A stretch of DNA of 51,608 nucleotides from Candidatus Equimonas enterica (GCA_018066225.1 JAGHRU010000052.1:1-51608), one strand, 5' to 3'; shown: positions 40,900 through 49,536, counted from the stretch's first letter. A program made the numbers and translations. The notes: a model not told the origin generated them from the sequence alone.

Positions 40900-42344
40900 C
40901 TTCATTCTACGATTTACCTCTGAGCGACGAAGTGCTTGATGCCCTCTGGGACATGCGCTTCGAGACCTGTACGCCGATACAGGAGCAGTGCATCCCCTTG
41001 CTGCTCGAAGGGCGCGACCTCATCGGCATAGCGCAGACGGGCACGGGCAAGACCGCTGCCTATCTCCTGCCGCTGCTCTCTCTCTTGCAGCGTGAGTCGC
41101 ACCCTGCCGATGCTGTCAATTGTCTCATCATGGCGCCGACGCGCGAATTGGCGCAGCAGATAGACCAAGCGCTGCAAGGCTTTGCCTATTACACCAATAT
41201 CAATGGCGTGGCCGTCTATGGCGGCAACGACGGCATCCGCTTCGAGCAGGAGCGGCGGTCGTTTGACAAGGGGGCAGACATTGTCATCGCCACCCCCGGA
41301 CGTCTCATCACCCACATGCAACTTGGCAATCTCGACCTCTCGCGCACGACTCACATCATCCTCGACGAGGCTGACCGTATGCTCGATATGGGTTTCTACG
41401 ACGACATCATGACAATCATCAAGGCCTTGCCGCGTGAGCGTCAGACCGTACTCTTCTCGGCCACAATGCCCGAGGAGATTGCCAAGATGGCGCGTGAGGT
41501 GATGATCGATCCTGCCGAGGTGCGCATCGCTGTCTCCAAGCCTGCCGAGAAGATAGACCAAAGCGTCTATGTCTGCCGCGAGGGCGACAAGACCTATATC
41601 CTCAAGGAGATGTTTGCCAAGCGCAAGCCCGAGCGTGTCATCGTCTTCGCTTCGTCCAAGCAGAAAGTCAAAGAACTCAACATCTCTCTGCGACAGCGTG
41701 GCTACAACGCCGAGGCGATGCACTCCGACCTCGAGCAGCGTCAGCGCGACGAAGTCATGCTGGCCTTCAAGCAGCGCAAGGTCGATATACTCGTCGCCAC
41801 CGACATCGTGAGCCGTGGCATCGACATTGACGACATCACGATGGTGGTCAATTTCGACTGCCCGCGCGACCCCGAAGACTATGTGCACCGCATCGGCCGC
41901 ACGGCGCGTGCCGGTCGGGCAGGCTGTGCCGTCACGCTCGTGGGGGAGAAAGACCAGTATGCTCTCGGCAAGATAGAGCGGCTGCTCGATGCCAAGATAC
42001 CGCGCAACGCCTTGCCCGACGGTCTGCGTGAGCCTGAAATGGGCGAAGACCATGGCCGTGGTGGGCGTGGCAAAGACAGCCGTCACGCTCGTGGTAAAGA
42101 CCAACGTGGCCGTGGCCGAGGTCGCGGTGGTAAGTCGCGCCAGAGCCAACGCGCCGATGCTGCGGCCGCTCCGACGACTTCCTCGACCGCTACGGCCGAT
42201 GCCGCTTCTGCCGACACCCCACAGCCGCGCAAGCGCACCCATCGTGGTGGCCGCCATCGTGGCAAGTCTAAAAAATCTGCGCCATGTACGACATCTCCCG
42301 ACTCCTCCGCCCCAACATCGTCCGCGCCCTCGACGCCGCAGTAG
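40896..42344 (+). CDS. DEAD-box RNA helicase (RhlE-like)
   Basis: A 482-residue ATP-dependent RNA helicase with the full set of motifs: FETCTPIQEQCIPLLL (Q motif), IAQTGTGKTAAYLLP (Walker A), MAPTRELAQQI, ATPGRLITHM, ILDEADRMLDMGF (DEAD), FSATMPEE, and helicase C motifs VIVFASSKQKVK, VATDIVSRGIDID, YVHRIGRTARAGRAG. The C-terminal 90 residues are low-complexity and basic (RGRGRGRGGKSRQSQ, then an Ala/Thr stretch and RGGRHRGKSKK), as expected for a non-specific RNA-binding tail. The start at 40896 (MTSFYDLPL) overlaps the permease stop by 4 nt. The last 20 codons lie beyond KSKK and overlap the next gene by 61 nt. Confidence 0.94.
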   Translation: MTSFYDLPLSDEVLDALWDMRFETCTPIQEQCIPLLLEGRDLIGIAQTGTGKTAAYLLPLLSLLQRESHPADAVNCLIMAPTRELAQQIDQALQGFAYYTNINGVAVYGGNDGIRFEQERRSFDKGADIVIATPGRLITHMQLGNLDLSRTTHIILDEADRMLDMGFYDDIMTIIKALPRERQTVLFSATMPEEIAKMAREVMIDPAEVRIAVSKPAEKIDQSVYVCREGDKTYILKEMFAKRKPERVIVFASSKQKVKELNISLRQRGYNAEAMHSDLEQRQRDEVMLAFKQRKVDILVATDIVSRGIDIDDITMVVNFDCPRDPEDYVHRIGRTARAGRAGCAVTLVGEKDQYALGKIERLLDAKIPRNALPDGLREPEMGEDHGRGGRGKDSRHARGKDQRGRGRGRGGKSRQSQRADAAAAPTTSSTATADAASADTPQPRKRTHRGGRHRGKSKKSAPCTTSPDSSAPTSSAPSTPQ

Positions 42345-43318
42345 AGCGCGAGCAGCACAGCGAGCCCCTGCGCTTCGACCGCAATGTCAATCCCTTCAAC
42401 GCGCCGCTGAGCCGCTATCCCGACGCTGCCGACACCGCGCTGTGTCAAGCCGTGTCGCGGCAGAGTGGCCTGCGTCCCGACTGCATCGCGGTGCATCACG
42501 GCGTGACGGAGGCTGTCGATATATTGCTGCGCCTCTTCTGTTCGCCCCGTGAGGACAACATCGTCACCACCACGCCCTCGCGCGACCTCGTCCGTGAGCG
42601 TGCTGCCTTGGCCGATGTGGCTTGCCACGAAGTGCCGCTCGATGTGGCGCACGACTTCGGGGTGAGTGTCGAGGCTTTGCTCTCGGCGGCTGACGAGAGG
42701 ACCAAACTCATCTTCCTGTGCAGCCCTGGCAGTCCTTCTGGTGTCTCACTCAGAGCCGAGGTGGTGCTGGGCCTCGCCGATGCCTTTGACGGCCTCGTGG
42801 TGCTCGATGCGTCTTATGCTGACTTCTCGCCGCGTCCGTCCCTCTACAAGGAGGTGGCGCACCATCCCAACCTCGTGGTGCTCACTGCGCTCAACAGTGC
42901 TTGGGCGGCTGCTGCACTCACCGTTGGCATTAGTTTTGCTGTGCCCGAGGTGACGCGCCTCATGCGACAGGTGGGTCTGCCGCACCCCATCAGCGCGGTG
43001 GCGGCTCACGAAGCCGAGCGTATGCTCTCGCGTCGCACGGAGGTGGAGCAGTGGGTCAATGTCATCCGTGAGGAGCGTGCCCGCATGATGGCAGCGATGG
43101 CGATGTTGCCGTTTTGCGATAAGGTGTTTCCGAGTGAGACCAATTTCTTCTTGGTGCGTCTGCGCAGTGCCGACCGCATCTGGCGGTGGCTGTGCAGTCA
43201 GGGCGTGAGGTTGCATCGGCCTTCTTCCCCTTTGCTGGCCGACTGCCTGCGCATCACCATCGGCAGTGCTGCCGACAATTCCCGCCTCTTGAGCCTGCTG
43301 CGGCAAATCAAGGGCTGA
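42284..43318 (+). CDS. HisC-like aminotransferase-fold protein without the PLP lysine
   Basis: A 344-residue protein with the class I/II aminotransferase fold, closest in pattern to histidinol-phosphate aminotransferase. It keeps RNVNPFNAPLSRYPDA near the N-terminus, SPGSPSGVSL in place of SPNNPTG, LDASYADF in place of the DEAY motif, and a C-terminal LRITIGSAADNSRLLSLL. At the position of the PLP-binding lysine (usual SKAWG.AG.R.G) it reads LNSAWAAAALTVGI: Ser205 replaces Lys and Thr replaces the phosphate-binding Arg. It is therefore probably not an active aminotransferase. It starts 61 nt inside the end of the helicase gene and is followed by rsmG after 18 nt. Its function is unknown. Confidence 0.8.
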   Translation: MYDISRLLRPNIVRALDAAVEREQHSEPLRFDRNVNPFNAPLSRYPDAADTALCQAVSRQSGLRPDCIAVHHGVTEAVDILLRLFCSPREDNIVTTTPSRDLVRERAALADVACHEVPLDVAHDFGVSVEALLSAADERTKLIFLCSPGSPSGVSLRAEVVLGLADAFDGLVVLDASYADFSPRPSLYKEVAHHPNLVVLTALNSAWAAAALTVGISFAVPEVTRLMRQVGLPHPISAVAAHEAERMLSRRTEVEQWVNVIREERARMMAAMAMLPFCDKVFPSETNFFLVRLRSADRIWRWLCSQGVRLHRPSSPLLADCLRITIGSAADNSRLLSLLRQIKG

Positions 43319-43336
43319 CCATTATTCCCTCCCATT

Positions 43337-43972
43337 ATGCAAGACATCTTACGCTACTTCCCCGACCTCTCTGCCGAGCAGCAGACGCAGTTGGCAGCCC
43401 TCGACGGCCTCTATCGCGACTGGAACGCCAAGATCAATGTCATCTCGCGCCGCGATATTGACAATCTCTACACGCACCATGTGCTCCATAGCCTTGCCAT
43501 CGCCAAGGCCATTCGTTTTCGCGCTGGCAGTTGCGTGCTCGACATCGGTACGGGTGGTGGCTTCCCCGGCATCCCTTTGGCTATCCTCTTTCCTGATGTG
43601 CACTTCTGCCTCATCGATAGCATCGGCAAGAAGGTGCGTGTCGCCGCTGCTGTGGCCGAGAGCATCGGCCTGGCCAATGTCACGACTGCGCACTGCAATG
43701 TCGTGGAGCACAAGGATAAGTACGATTTCGTGGTGAGTCGTGGCGTCATGCCGCTGCCCGACCTTGCCCGACTGGTGAGGAAGAATATCGCGCGTGAGCA
43801 GCGCAATGCGTTGCCCGGCGGGCTCATCTGTCTCAAGGGTGGCGATTTGCAGGCCGAGTTGCAGCCCTTCCGCCGTGCCGCCGAGCAGTGGCGCATTGCC
43901 GACTTCTTCCCTGACATTCCTTTTTTCGACACCAAGCAGGTGGTCTATGTCGCCCTCGGCGTAGGCCGCTGA
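43337..43972 (+). CDS. rsmG: 16S rRNA (guanine-527-N7)-methyltransferase RsmG
   Basis: Methylates G527 of 16S rRNA using S-adenosylmethionine. The 211-residue protein shows the family motifs LYRDWNAKINVISRRDIDNL, HHVLHSLAIAK, the SAM loop VLDIGTGGGFPGIPLAI, LIDSIGKKVRVAA, and DFVVSRGVMPL, then GGLICLKGGDL. Loss of RsmG is known to give low-level streptomycin resistance in other bacteria; this gene looks intact. It lies in a plus-strand run after the aminotransferase-like gene, and before the metallo-hydrolase (22 nt gap). Confidence 0.97.
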   Translation: MQDILRYFPDLSAEQQTQLAALDGLYRDWNAKINVISRRDIDNLYTHHVLHSLAIAKAIRFRAGSCVLDIGTGGGFPGIPLAILFPDVHFCLIDSIGKKVRVAAAVAESIGLANVTTAHCNVVEHKDKYDFVVSRGVMPLPDLARLVRKNIAREQRNALPGGLICLKGGDLQAELQPFRRAAEQWRIADFFPDIPFFDTKQVVYVALGVGR

Positions 43973-43994
43973 TGCCGCTTACTTTTGCTTGCCT

Positions 43995-44633
43995 ATGCTA
44001 CACATCGAAACTTTCACCGTCAATTTCATACAAGAGAACTGCTATGTCGTGAGCGACGAGACCCGCGAGGCCGTCGTCATCGACTGCGGTGCGTACTATC
44101 TCGAGGAGCAGCAGCGTGTGCTCTCCTACCTGCGTGACCATGCGTTGCGTCCCGTGCATCTGCTCTGCACCCATGGCCATTTCGACCACGTCTTCGGGCT
44201 GAAAGTGCTCTCCGATGCCTATGGCCTTGGCGTCACGCTCCATGCCGCCGATGTGGCGACCTATGAGAAGGCCGAGGAGCAGCTCATGCTCTTCATGCAC
44301 AAGTCGCTCCCTATCGATCTCGTCCCCGTGACGCGTCAGTTGCAGGCGGGCGACACCGTCACCTTCGGTACGCACACGCTGCGTGTCATCCACACGCCCG
44401 GTCACACGCCCGGCGGCGTCTGCTACTACTCGGAGCAGGAGCAAGTCATCTTCACTGGCGATAGCCTCTTCCGCCACAGCATCGGACGCACCGACCTGCC
44501 CGGTAGTACGCCCGACCTCGACGAGGAGTTGCGGCAGAAAGTGCTTGTGCTTCCGCCCGAGACGCGGGTGCTGCCCGGCCATGGCGATCCGTCGTACATC
44601 GGCGAGGAGCAGCGTGCCAATCCCTATCTCTAA
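43995..44633 (+). CDS. Metallo-beta-lactamase-fold hydrolase (glyoxalase II-like)
   Basis: A 212-residue cytoplasmic hydrolase with the metal-binding motif THGHFDH (HxHxDH), a second histidine in HTPGHTPGGVC, the bridging aspartate in FTGDSLF, and a final GHGDPSYIGEE. This layout matches the small glyoxalase II-like (YcbL/GloB-type) hydrolases that cleave thioesters such as S-lactoylglutathione or related conjugates; the true substrate is unknown. The start at 43995 (MLHIETFTVNF) was chosen over 43989, which adds only two residues. It is the last gene of the long plus-strand run, with a hairpin after it. Confidence 0.9.
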   Translation: MLHIETFTVNFIQENCYVVSDETREAVVIDCGAYYLEEQQRVLSYLRDHALRPVHLLCTHGHFDHVFGLKVLSDAYGLGVTLHAADVATYEKAEEQLMLFMHKSLPIDLVPVTRQLQAGDTVTFGTHTLRVIHTPGHTPGGVCYYSEQEQVIFTGDSLFRHSIGRTDLPGSTPDLDEELRQKVLVLPPETRVLPGHGDPSYIGEEQRANPYL

Positions 44634-44691
44634 GGGGCATGGCCGTGCCGCCGCGAGCGGCAGAAATGTCGGTTCGCTGCCGACACAAAAG

Positions 44692-44737
44692 CATGGCGGT
44701 GCAGAGGTCATTTAGGCCTGTGCACCGCCATGTTTAT
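44692..44737 (+). terminator. Terminator hairpin after the metallo-hydrolase
   Basis: CATGGCGGTGCA (44692-44703) and TGCACCGCCATG (44721-44732) pair perfectly over 12 bp around a 17-nt loop that itself contains AGGTC/GGCCT partial pairing, then TTT. It lies 58 nt past the stop codon and faces the convergent AddB-like gene. Confidence 0.75.
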
Positions 44738-44763
44738 GCGCTTATGTGGATTTTGAAGACCGC

Positions 44764-44873
44764 TCTGGGCAGGTGACTGTCACGCTCTGGGCAGACCGTG
44801 ACGACTACCAGCGCGGATAGTTGCGACGCCTTGGGCAGAGCGTGTGCACGCTTTGGGCAGATGAGGCGTAGCG
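44764..44873. repeat. 22-bp tandem repeat, locus E
   Basis: Five units keep exact 22-bp phase at 44764, 44786, 44808, 44830 and 44852. They open TCTGGGCAG, TCTGGGCAGA, a degenerate unit, CTTGGGCAGA and TTTGGGCAGA. These are the complementary orientation (TCTGGGCAGA) of the TCTGCCCAGA units at loci A, C and D. The array lies between the convergent ends of the metallo-hydrolase and AddB-like genes. From 44874 to 45040 I see nothing else. Confidence 0.85.
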
Positions 44874-45040
44874 TGACGGCTGCTGTCGCGTGTACTTTTG
44901 CGTTATATGTCAGATTTTCAGTGTGTTGTCTTTCTTCTGTTTCCTGCCGCGAAATCGTGTAAGAGGGCAGCGCGTCGTGACGCCGTCGCATTTTGCTCCT
45001 TGCCAAAGCACATAGCCTTGGTCTGAAACTCGGAAAGCAC

Positions 45041-47827
45041 CTATCGCTCGCGCCCCTTGCAGAGGGCGTGAAACTCGCATTTGGCGCACGCGCTTGTCAG
45101 CGTCGTCGGCTTAAACGGCTGCGTGGTGTCGATGATTTCGGCCAAGAGCGCGCGCGTCTTTTCCTCCATCTCGTCGGCATAGGGCGCAAAGTCCGTGATG
45201 GGTGTTGCCTTTTCGCGGGAAGGTTTGAGGGCAATATAGGGCGAGAAGTCGGGGGCTTTGGCGTGGTGCACAAAGAAGAGCGCGGGAGCGATGCGTGCCG
45301 CCGCTGCGCCCTGACAGCCCCGGCGTAGGAGCATGAGTGCGTAGAGGAAGGTTTGCAGGATGTAGTGGGGACGCTTGTCGCTCGGGGTGAAAAGCGAGGT
45401 TAAGTCGCCGTTGAATTGCTCCACCTTGCCGCCGGTCTTGTAATCGACGATGCGCAGCAGGTCGCCACCCGCGTCGTGTACGATGTCGAGTCGGTCCACG
45501 ATGCCCGAGAGGGTAATGCGGTGTGTGGTGCCGTCGGCGGCGCTGATGTCGAAGTCCATGGCGTAGTTTTCCTCCGCGGCTTTGTAGGTGAAGGGACACA
45601 GTGTGGCGTCGTAGCGGAGCAGCGTGGTTAGGAAGGTGAAGAGCAGACTGCGGGTGATGGCATCGGGCCTATTGGGACGCAACGCGGCTACCGCGGTGTC
45701 GATTTCGGCCGCTGTGGGTGGCGTCGCGCGGCGCTGCATTTGCCGGCGTAGCGTGTTTTGCCGCGCTGCCAGTTCTTCCGCCACTGCGGCTTCGAGCAAC
45801 TGCTGATAGCGGGCTTCGCGTCGCTGCTCGTCGCCCTCTGTGAAGGCCAGTAGGTCGGCGCGTTCCACCCTTGTGGGGAAGCCTGCTTCACCCGACAACG
45901 TCTTGTAAAACTGCTCCGCCATAGCGTGGAAGATGGTGCCCAGCGTGTTGGGCTGCATGGTCTCTTTCTCTTCGTCGGGCAGGCGCAGGCCGCACACCTT
46001 GTTGTAGTAGAAAGCGAGTGGGCAACGGAGGTAGGTGTTGAGGTCGGAGGGGGAGATACGCTTGATGCGCTCGGCGATGTCGGCAGGCTTGTCGATGGCC
46101 GAGGCTTGGTCGTCGGCGTAGTAGGAAGCCGTGGTGAGGGCGATGTGGCGGACGGGGTAGGGGGCGGTGACGAGCAGCTGGCGCAGATAGCGCGACATCT
46201 CGCCGTGGCGCATGCTGCTCGTGCTGGCGTTGAAGACCATACGGCAGTGCGTAGCGCGGCTGAGGAGGCGGTGGAAGTAGTAGGCGAAGGTCTCGGCGTG
46301 GGTGTGGGCGGTCGGTAGGCCGTAGGCTTCCCGTAGCAGCATCGGGATGAACGACCCCTTGCGCTGCGGTGCTGGCAGACGGTCGTCGCTGGCCGAGAGG
46401 ATGAGCACTTGGTCGAAGTCCAGACTGCGCGTTTCGAGCATACCCATGATCTGTATGCCCGTTATGGGCTCGCCCTCAAAGGGAATGGTCGTGCTGCGCA
46501 CCACGCGGCCGATTAGCGCGCGCAGCGTCTCGGGTTGTACGGCGAGCAGCGGATGGCCTTCGACCGTGCGCAGGTCGGTGAGTCGCGTCAGGCTTTCGAT
46601 GAGTTCGGCAGCCTGTGCCAGGGCTTCGCTTTGCAGCACGTCGTCAAAGTCGGTCGCGTCGTAGTGCTCCTCGTCCGTCCAGCGTCTGCGCTCTGCCACG
46701 AGGGCGTCGCTTAGGGCGGTGAGCGTCTCGCGTGGTGCGGTCAGCCCTTGTGCCTCTGCGCCTTGCAGATAGCGGTCGATGTAGGTGGCGGCCAGTGTGC
46801 TCGACAGGGGGAAACCCTTGGTGATATTGACGCGCTCCACCTCTTCGGGAATGGCCTCGATGACATTTTGCAGCAGGCTCTCGTCGCAGAGCACGATGGC
46901 GGTGCGCTCCTCGGGCGTGGTGCGGTGGGCGCGTAGCCAAGGCGTCACGCTCTGCGCTATGCTGCTGTCGGTCGTCGTGGCGACATACTCCACCGATTTC
47001 TCCTTGCTCACGTTGGCGAAACACTCGGGCGGCAGCGCGCTTCCGTGCAGGGCTATGCCCTTGCGTATGGCCGCCCCTGCGGGGGTGTCCAGATAGGTCG
47101 CGTCGTAGTCCCAGTACCATGTCTGGACGTCGAGTTGGCGCATCAGCCGCTCCTCGGTCGGCAGCAGGCGGTTGAAGCCTACGGCGACGAAGGTAGATTG
47201 CTCGGGGGAGCAGATGTCGCTCTCTGCCACGATGCGTTCCAGCATGCCCTCATAGGCTTTCCCCGAGGCTTGCAGTTCTTCGCGCAGCGTCTTGTATATG
47301 GGCAGCATGTTGCGCCATAGGGCGAAGTAGCGCCTTTGCATTTCGCTCTGCACCTTGCCGCCCTCGAAGTCGATGCCCTGGAAGAACTTGCGGAGCACCT
47401 CCACCTGCTCCTCATTCAGCGTGCCGCGCTGCTCGAGGGCTTTGAGGTCGGCGAGGTTGCTCAGCAGCATGTCGGCATTGACCATGTATTTGTCTATCTC
47501 GTCGAAGTCTTGCAGGAGTTGTTCGCCCCAGCCGAAGAACTCGTCGAGCGTATAGTGCTGCAAGTCGGGGATGTCCAGCCTGCGGGCGATGTGGTAGATG
47601 CGGCACACCGTCTCTATGGGCTCGGCCATTGTGAGCCCCGACAGGCTGCGAAAGAGGCGGTCTATGCTGCGGTGGCGCGGCAGACGCACCCCGGGACACA
47701 GCGCGCGCAGGTGCTGGTCGATGAAGAGGGCTGGGCGCTTGCCCGGACAGACAAGGGTGAGGTGGCGGAGGTCGGTGCCGAAGCGGCGCAGCAGGTCGGC
47801 GGCGACATGGTGGAGAAATGGGGTCAT
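45041..47827 (-). CDS. AddB-like PD-(D/E)XK nuclease family protein
   Basis: A 928-residue protein resembling AddB/RexB, which pairs with the AddA helicase-nuclease to process double-strand DNA ends. The N-terminal part has a degenerate helicase fold (LTLVCPGKRPALFIDQHLRA; LILSASDDRLPAP). The C-terminal nuclease has the catalytic core in DRLDIVHD and RIVDYKTGGK. The cysteines for an iron-sulfur cluster are split as in AddB: one in TYLRCPLAFYYNKVC, and CAKCEFHALC at the end. No AddA-type helicase gene is adjacent; it may be elsewhere in the genome. A minus-strand promoter lies upstream, so it is transcribed separately, divergent from proS. Confidence 0.88.
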   Translation of the reverse strand: MTPFLHHVAADLLRRFGTDLRHLTLVCPGKRPALFIDQHLRALCPGVRLPRHRSIDRLFRSLSGLTMAEPIETVCRIYHIARRLDIPDLQHYTLDEFFGWGEQLLQDFDEIDKYMVNADMLLSNLADLKALEQRGTLNEEQVEVLRKFFQGIDFEGGKVQSEMQRRYFALWRNMLPIYKTLREELQASGKAYEGMLERIVAESDICSPEQSTFVAVGFNRLLPTEERLMRQLDVQTWYWDYDATYLDTPAGAAIRKGIALHGSALPPECFANVSKEKSVEYVATTTDSSIAQSVTPWLRAHRTTPEERTAIVLCDESLLQNVIEAIPEEVERVNITKGFPLSSTLAATYIDRYLQGAEAQGLTAPRETLTALSDALVAERRRWTDEEHYDATDFDDVLQSEALAQAAELIESLTRLTDLRTVEGHPLLAVQPETLRALIGRVVRSTTIPFEGEPITGIQIMGMLETRSLDFDQVLILSASDDRLPAPQRKGSFIPMLLREAYGLPTAHTHAETFAYYFHRLLSRATHCRMVFNASTSSMRHGEMSRYLRQLLVTAPYPVRHIALTTASYYADDQASAIDKPADIAERIKRISPSDLNTYLRCPLAFYYNKVCGLRLPDEEKETMQPNTLGTIFHAMAEQFYKTLSGEAGFPTRVERADLLAFTEGDEQRREARYQQLLEAAVAEELAARQNTLRRQMQRRATPPTAAEIDTAVAALRPNRPDAITRSLLFTFLTTLLRYDATLCPFTYKAAEENYAMDFDISAADGTTHRITLSGIVDRLDIVHDAGGDLLRIVDYKTGGKVEQFNGDLTSLFTPSDKRPHYILQTFLYALMLLRRGCQGAAAARIAPALFFVHHAKAPDFSPYIALKPSREKATPITDFAPYADEMEEKTRALLAEIIDTTQPFKPTTLTSACAKCEFHALCKGRER

Positions 47828-47855
47828 AGTCAGTATGTACTGGTGGACAGAGTTG

Positions 47856-47887
47856 CAAAAATACTGCTTTTGTCGGGTATTGACAAG
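47856..47887 (-). promoter_or_regulatory. Promoter of the AddB-like gene
   Basis: On the minus strand a -33-like CTTG (47884-47887), a 20-bp spacer and a -7 TATTTTTG (47856-47863). The start codon is at 47827, about 25 nt beyond the -7 box. Confidence 0.55.
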
Positions 47888-47939
47888 GCTTTTTTAGAAA
47901 AAATGGGTGCGCAGCGCGCTGCATCTCCCTTTTTTATTG

Positions 47940-47947
47940 TAATTTTG
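47940..47947 (+). promoter_or_regulatory. -7 promoter element of proS
   Basis: TAATTTTG matches TAnnTTTG and lies 41 nt before the proS start codon. No clear -33 TTTG is seen at the usual distance, so this is a partial match. Confidence 0.45.
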
Positions 47948-47988
47948 CAGGTGGTATTAGAAAAACTAAAAAAGTAGCAATAGCAAAT

Positions 47989-49470
47989 ATGGCAAACGAA
48001 TTGAAAGACCTCACCAAGCGTGCTGACGATTATTCGCGTTGGTACAACGAGCTTGTGGTGAAGGCCGACTTGGCCGAGCAGGCCGACGTGCGCGGCTGTA
48101 TGGTGATTAAGCCCTACGGCTACGCTATCTGGGAACGCATACAGCAGACGCTCGACGAGCGTTTCAAGGCTACGGGGGTGCAAAATGTCTATTTCCCGAT
48201 GCTCATCCCCAAATCTTTCCTCTCGCGTGAAGCCGAGCACGTGGAAGGCTTCGCCAAGGAGTGCGCCGTGGTGACGCACTACCGCCTCAAAGCCAATCCT
48301 GAGGGCGATGGTGTTGTCGTCGATCCCGAAGCCAAGTTGGAGGAGGAGCTCATCATCCGCCCCACGTCGGAGACGACGATTTGGAACACCTACAAGAACT
48401 GGATACACTCATGGCGCGACCTGCCTTTGCTCTGCAACCAGTGGTGCAACGTCATGCGCTGGGAGATGCGCACCCGACTCTTCCTCCGCACCTCGGAGTT
48501 CCTCTGGCAAGAGGGACATACCGCCCACGCCACGCGTGAGGAGGCCGAAGCCCGTGCCAAGCAGATGCTCAATGTCTATGCCGACTTCGCCAAGGATATC
48601 TTGGCCATCCCCGTAGTGCGTGGTGTCAAGAGCGAGACGGAGCGTTTCGCAGGTGCGCTCGATACCTACACCATCGAGGCAATGATGCAGGACGGCAAGG
48701 CCTTGCAGAGCGGCACGAGTCACTTCCTCGGGCAGAACTTCGGCAAGGCCTTTGGCGTGCAGTTCGTCAATAAGGAGAACAAGCCCGAGTACGCTTGGGC
48801 TACTTCATGGGGCGTCAGCACCCGACTCATGGGCGCGCTCATCATGACCCACTCCGACGACAATGGCCTCGTCTTGCCGCCACACCTTGCGCCTATACAG
48901 GTGGTCATCGTGCCCATCTTCAAGGGAAAGGAAATCGAGAAGTTCGACACGGTGCTCGGTGCGTTGGCTGATCGTCTTCGCGCCAAGGGCATACGCGTGA
49001 AATACGACAACGCCGACAACAAACGTCCGGGCTTTAAGTTTGCCGACTACGAGCTCAAAGGTGTGCCCGTGCGTCTGGCTATGGGTGGCCGCGACTTGGA
49101 GAACGGCACCATCGAGCTCATGCGTCGCGACTTGCTCGAGAAGGAGACCGTGCCTTTCGAGGGCATAGAGGAGCGTATCCCCGCGCTCTTGGAGGAGATA
49201 CAGCAAAACGTTTATGACAAGGCCAAGCGGCGACTGGACGAAAACATCTTCTCTTGTGACGACTATGCCGAGTTTAAGGAGCGTGTCAAGCAGGGCGGTT
49301 TCTATCTCTGTCCTTGGGACGGCACCGCCGAGACCGAAGCCAAGATCAAGGCCGACACGCAGGCCACCATACGCTGCGTCCCCTACGGCTATTCGCAAGA
49401 AAACCTCGGCGTCGATATGGTGAGCGGCAAGCCTGCCACTTGTCGTGTGCTCATCGCACGCAGTTATTAA
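47989..49470 (+). CDS. proS: Prolyl-tRNA synthetase (archaeal/eukaryotic-type, no editing insertion)
   Basis: Charges tRNA-Pro with proline. The 493-residue protein is of the shorter ProS type without the bacterial editing insertion. It has MVIKPYGYAIWERIQQTLD, motif 2 region RPTSETTIWNTYKNW followed by RTRLFLRTSEFLWQEGHTAH, motif 3 GVSTRLMGALIMTHSDDNGL, and an anticodon domain with KYDNADNKRPGFKFADYELK and GVPVRLAMGGRDLENG. The C-terminal zinc-type domain ends in RVLIARSY, with the terminal tyrosine typical of this type. The gene stands alone, with a -7 promoter element and its own terminator. Confidence 0.97.
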   Translation: MANELKDLTKRADDYSRWYNELVVKADLAEQADVRGCMVIKPYGYAIWERIQQTLDERFKATGVQNVYFPMLIPKSFLSREAEHVEGFAKECAVVTHYRLKANPEGDGVVVDPEAKLEEELIIRPTSETTIWNTYKNWIHSWRDLPLLCNQWCNVMRWEMRTRLFLRTSEFLWQEGHTAHATREEAEARAKQMLNVYADFAKDILAIPVVRGVKSETERFAGALDTYTIEAMMQDGKALQSGTSHFLGQNFGKAFGVQFVNKENKPEYAWATSWGVSTRLMGALIMTHSDDNGLVLPPHLAPIQVVIVPIFKGKEIEKFDTVLGALADRLRAKGIRVKYDNADNKRPGFKFADYELKGVPVRLAMGGRDLENGTIELMRRDLLEKETVPFEGIEERIPALLEEIQQNVYDKAKRRLDENIFSCDDYAEFKERVKQGGFYLCPWDGTAETEAKIKADTQATIRCVPYGYSQENLGVDMVSGKPATCRVLIARSY

Positions 49471-49479
49471 GCCATACCT

Positions 49480-49522
49480 GCGGGCAGCGAGAGGGCTTCG
49501 GTGCCTCTTGCTGCCCGCTTTG
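49480..49522 (+). terminator. Intrinsic terminator of proS
   Basis: Arms 49480-49494 and 49504-49518 (15 nt each) pair completely with one G:U pair around a 9-nt loop, then TTTGTCTTT follows. It starts 10 nt after the proS stop codon. Confidence 0.92.
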
Positions 49523-49536
49523 TCTTTCCTTGTCCT

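Noticed and set aside
44893..44900. A plus-strand TACTTTTG resembling a -7 promoter element
   Set aside because: No -33 TTTG at the right distance and no gene or RNA follows before the convergent AddB-like gene.
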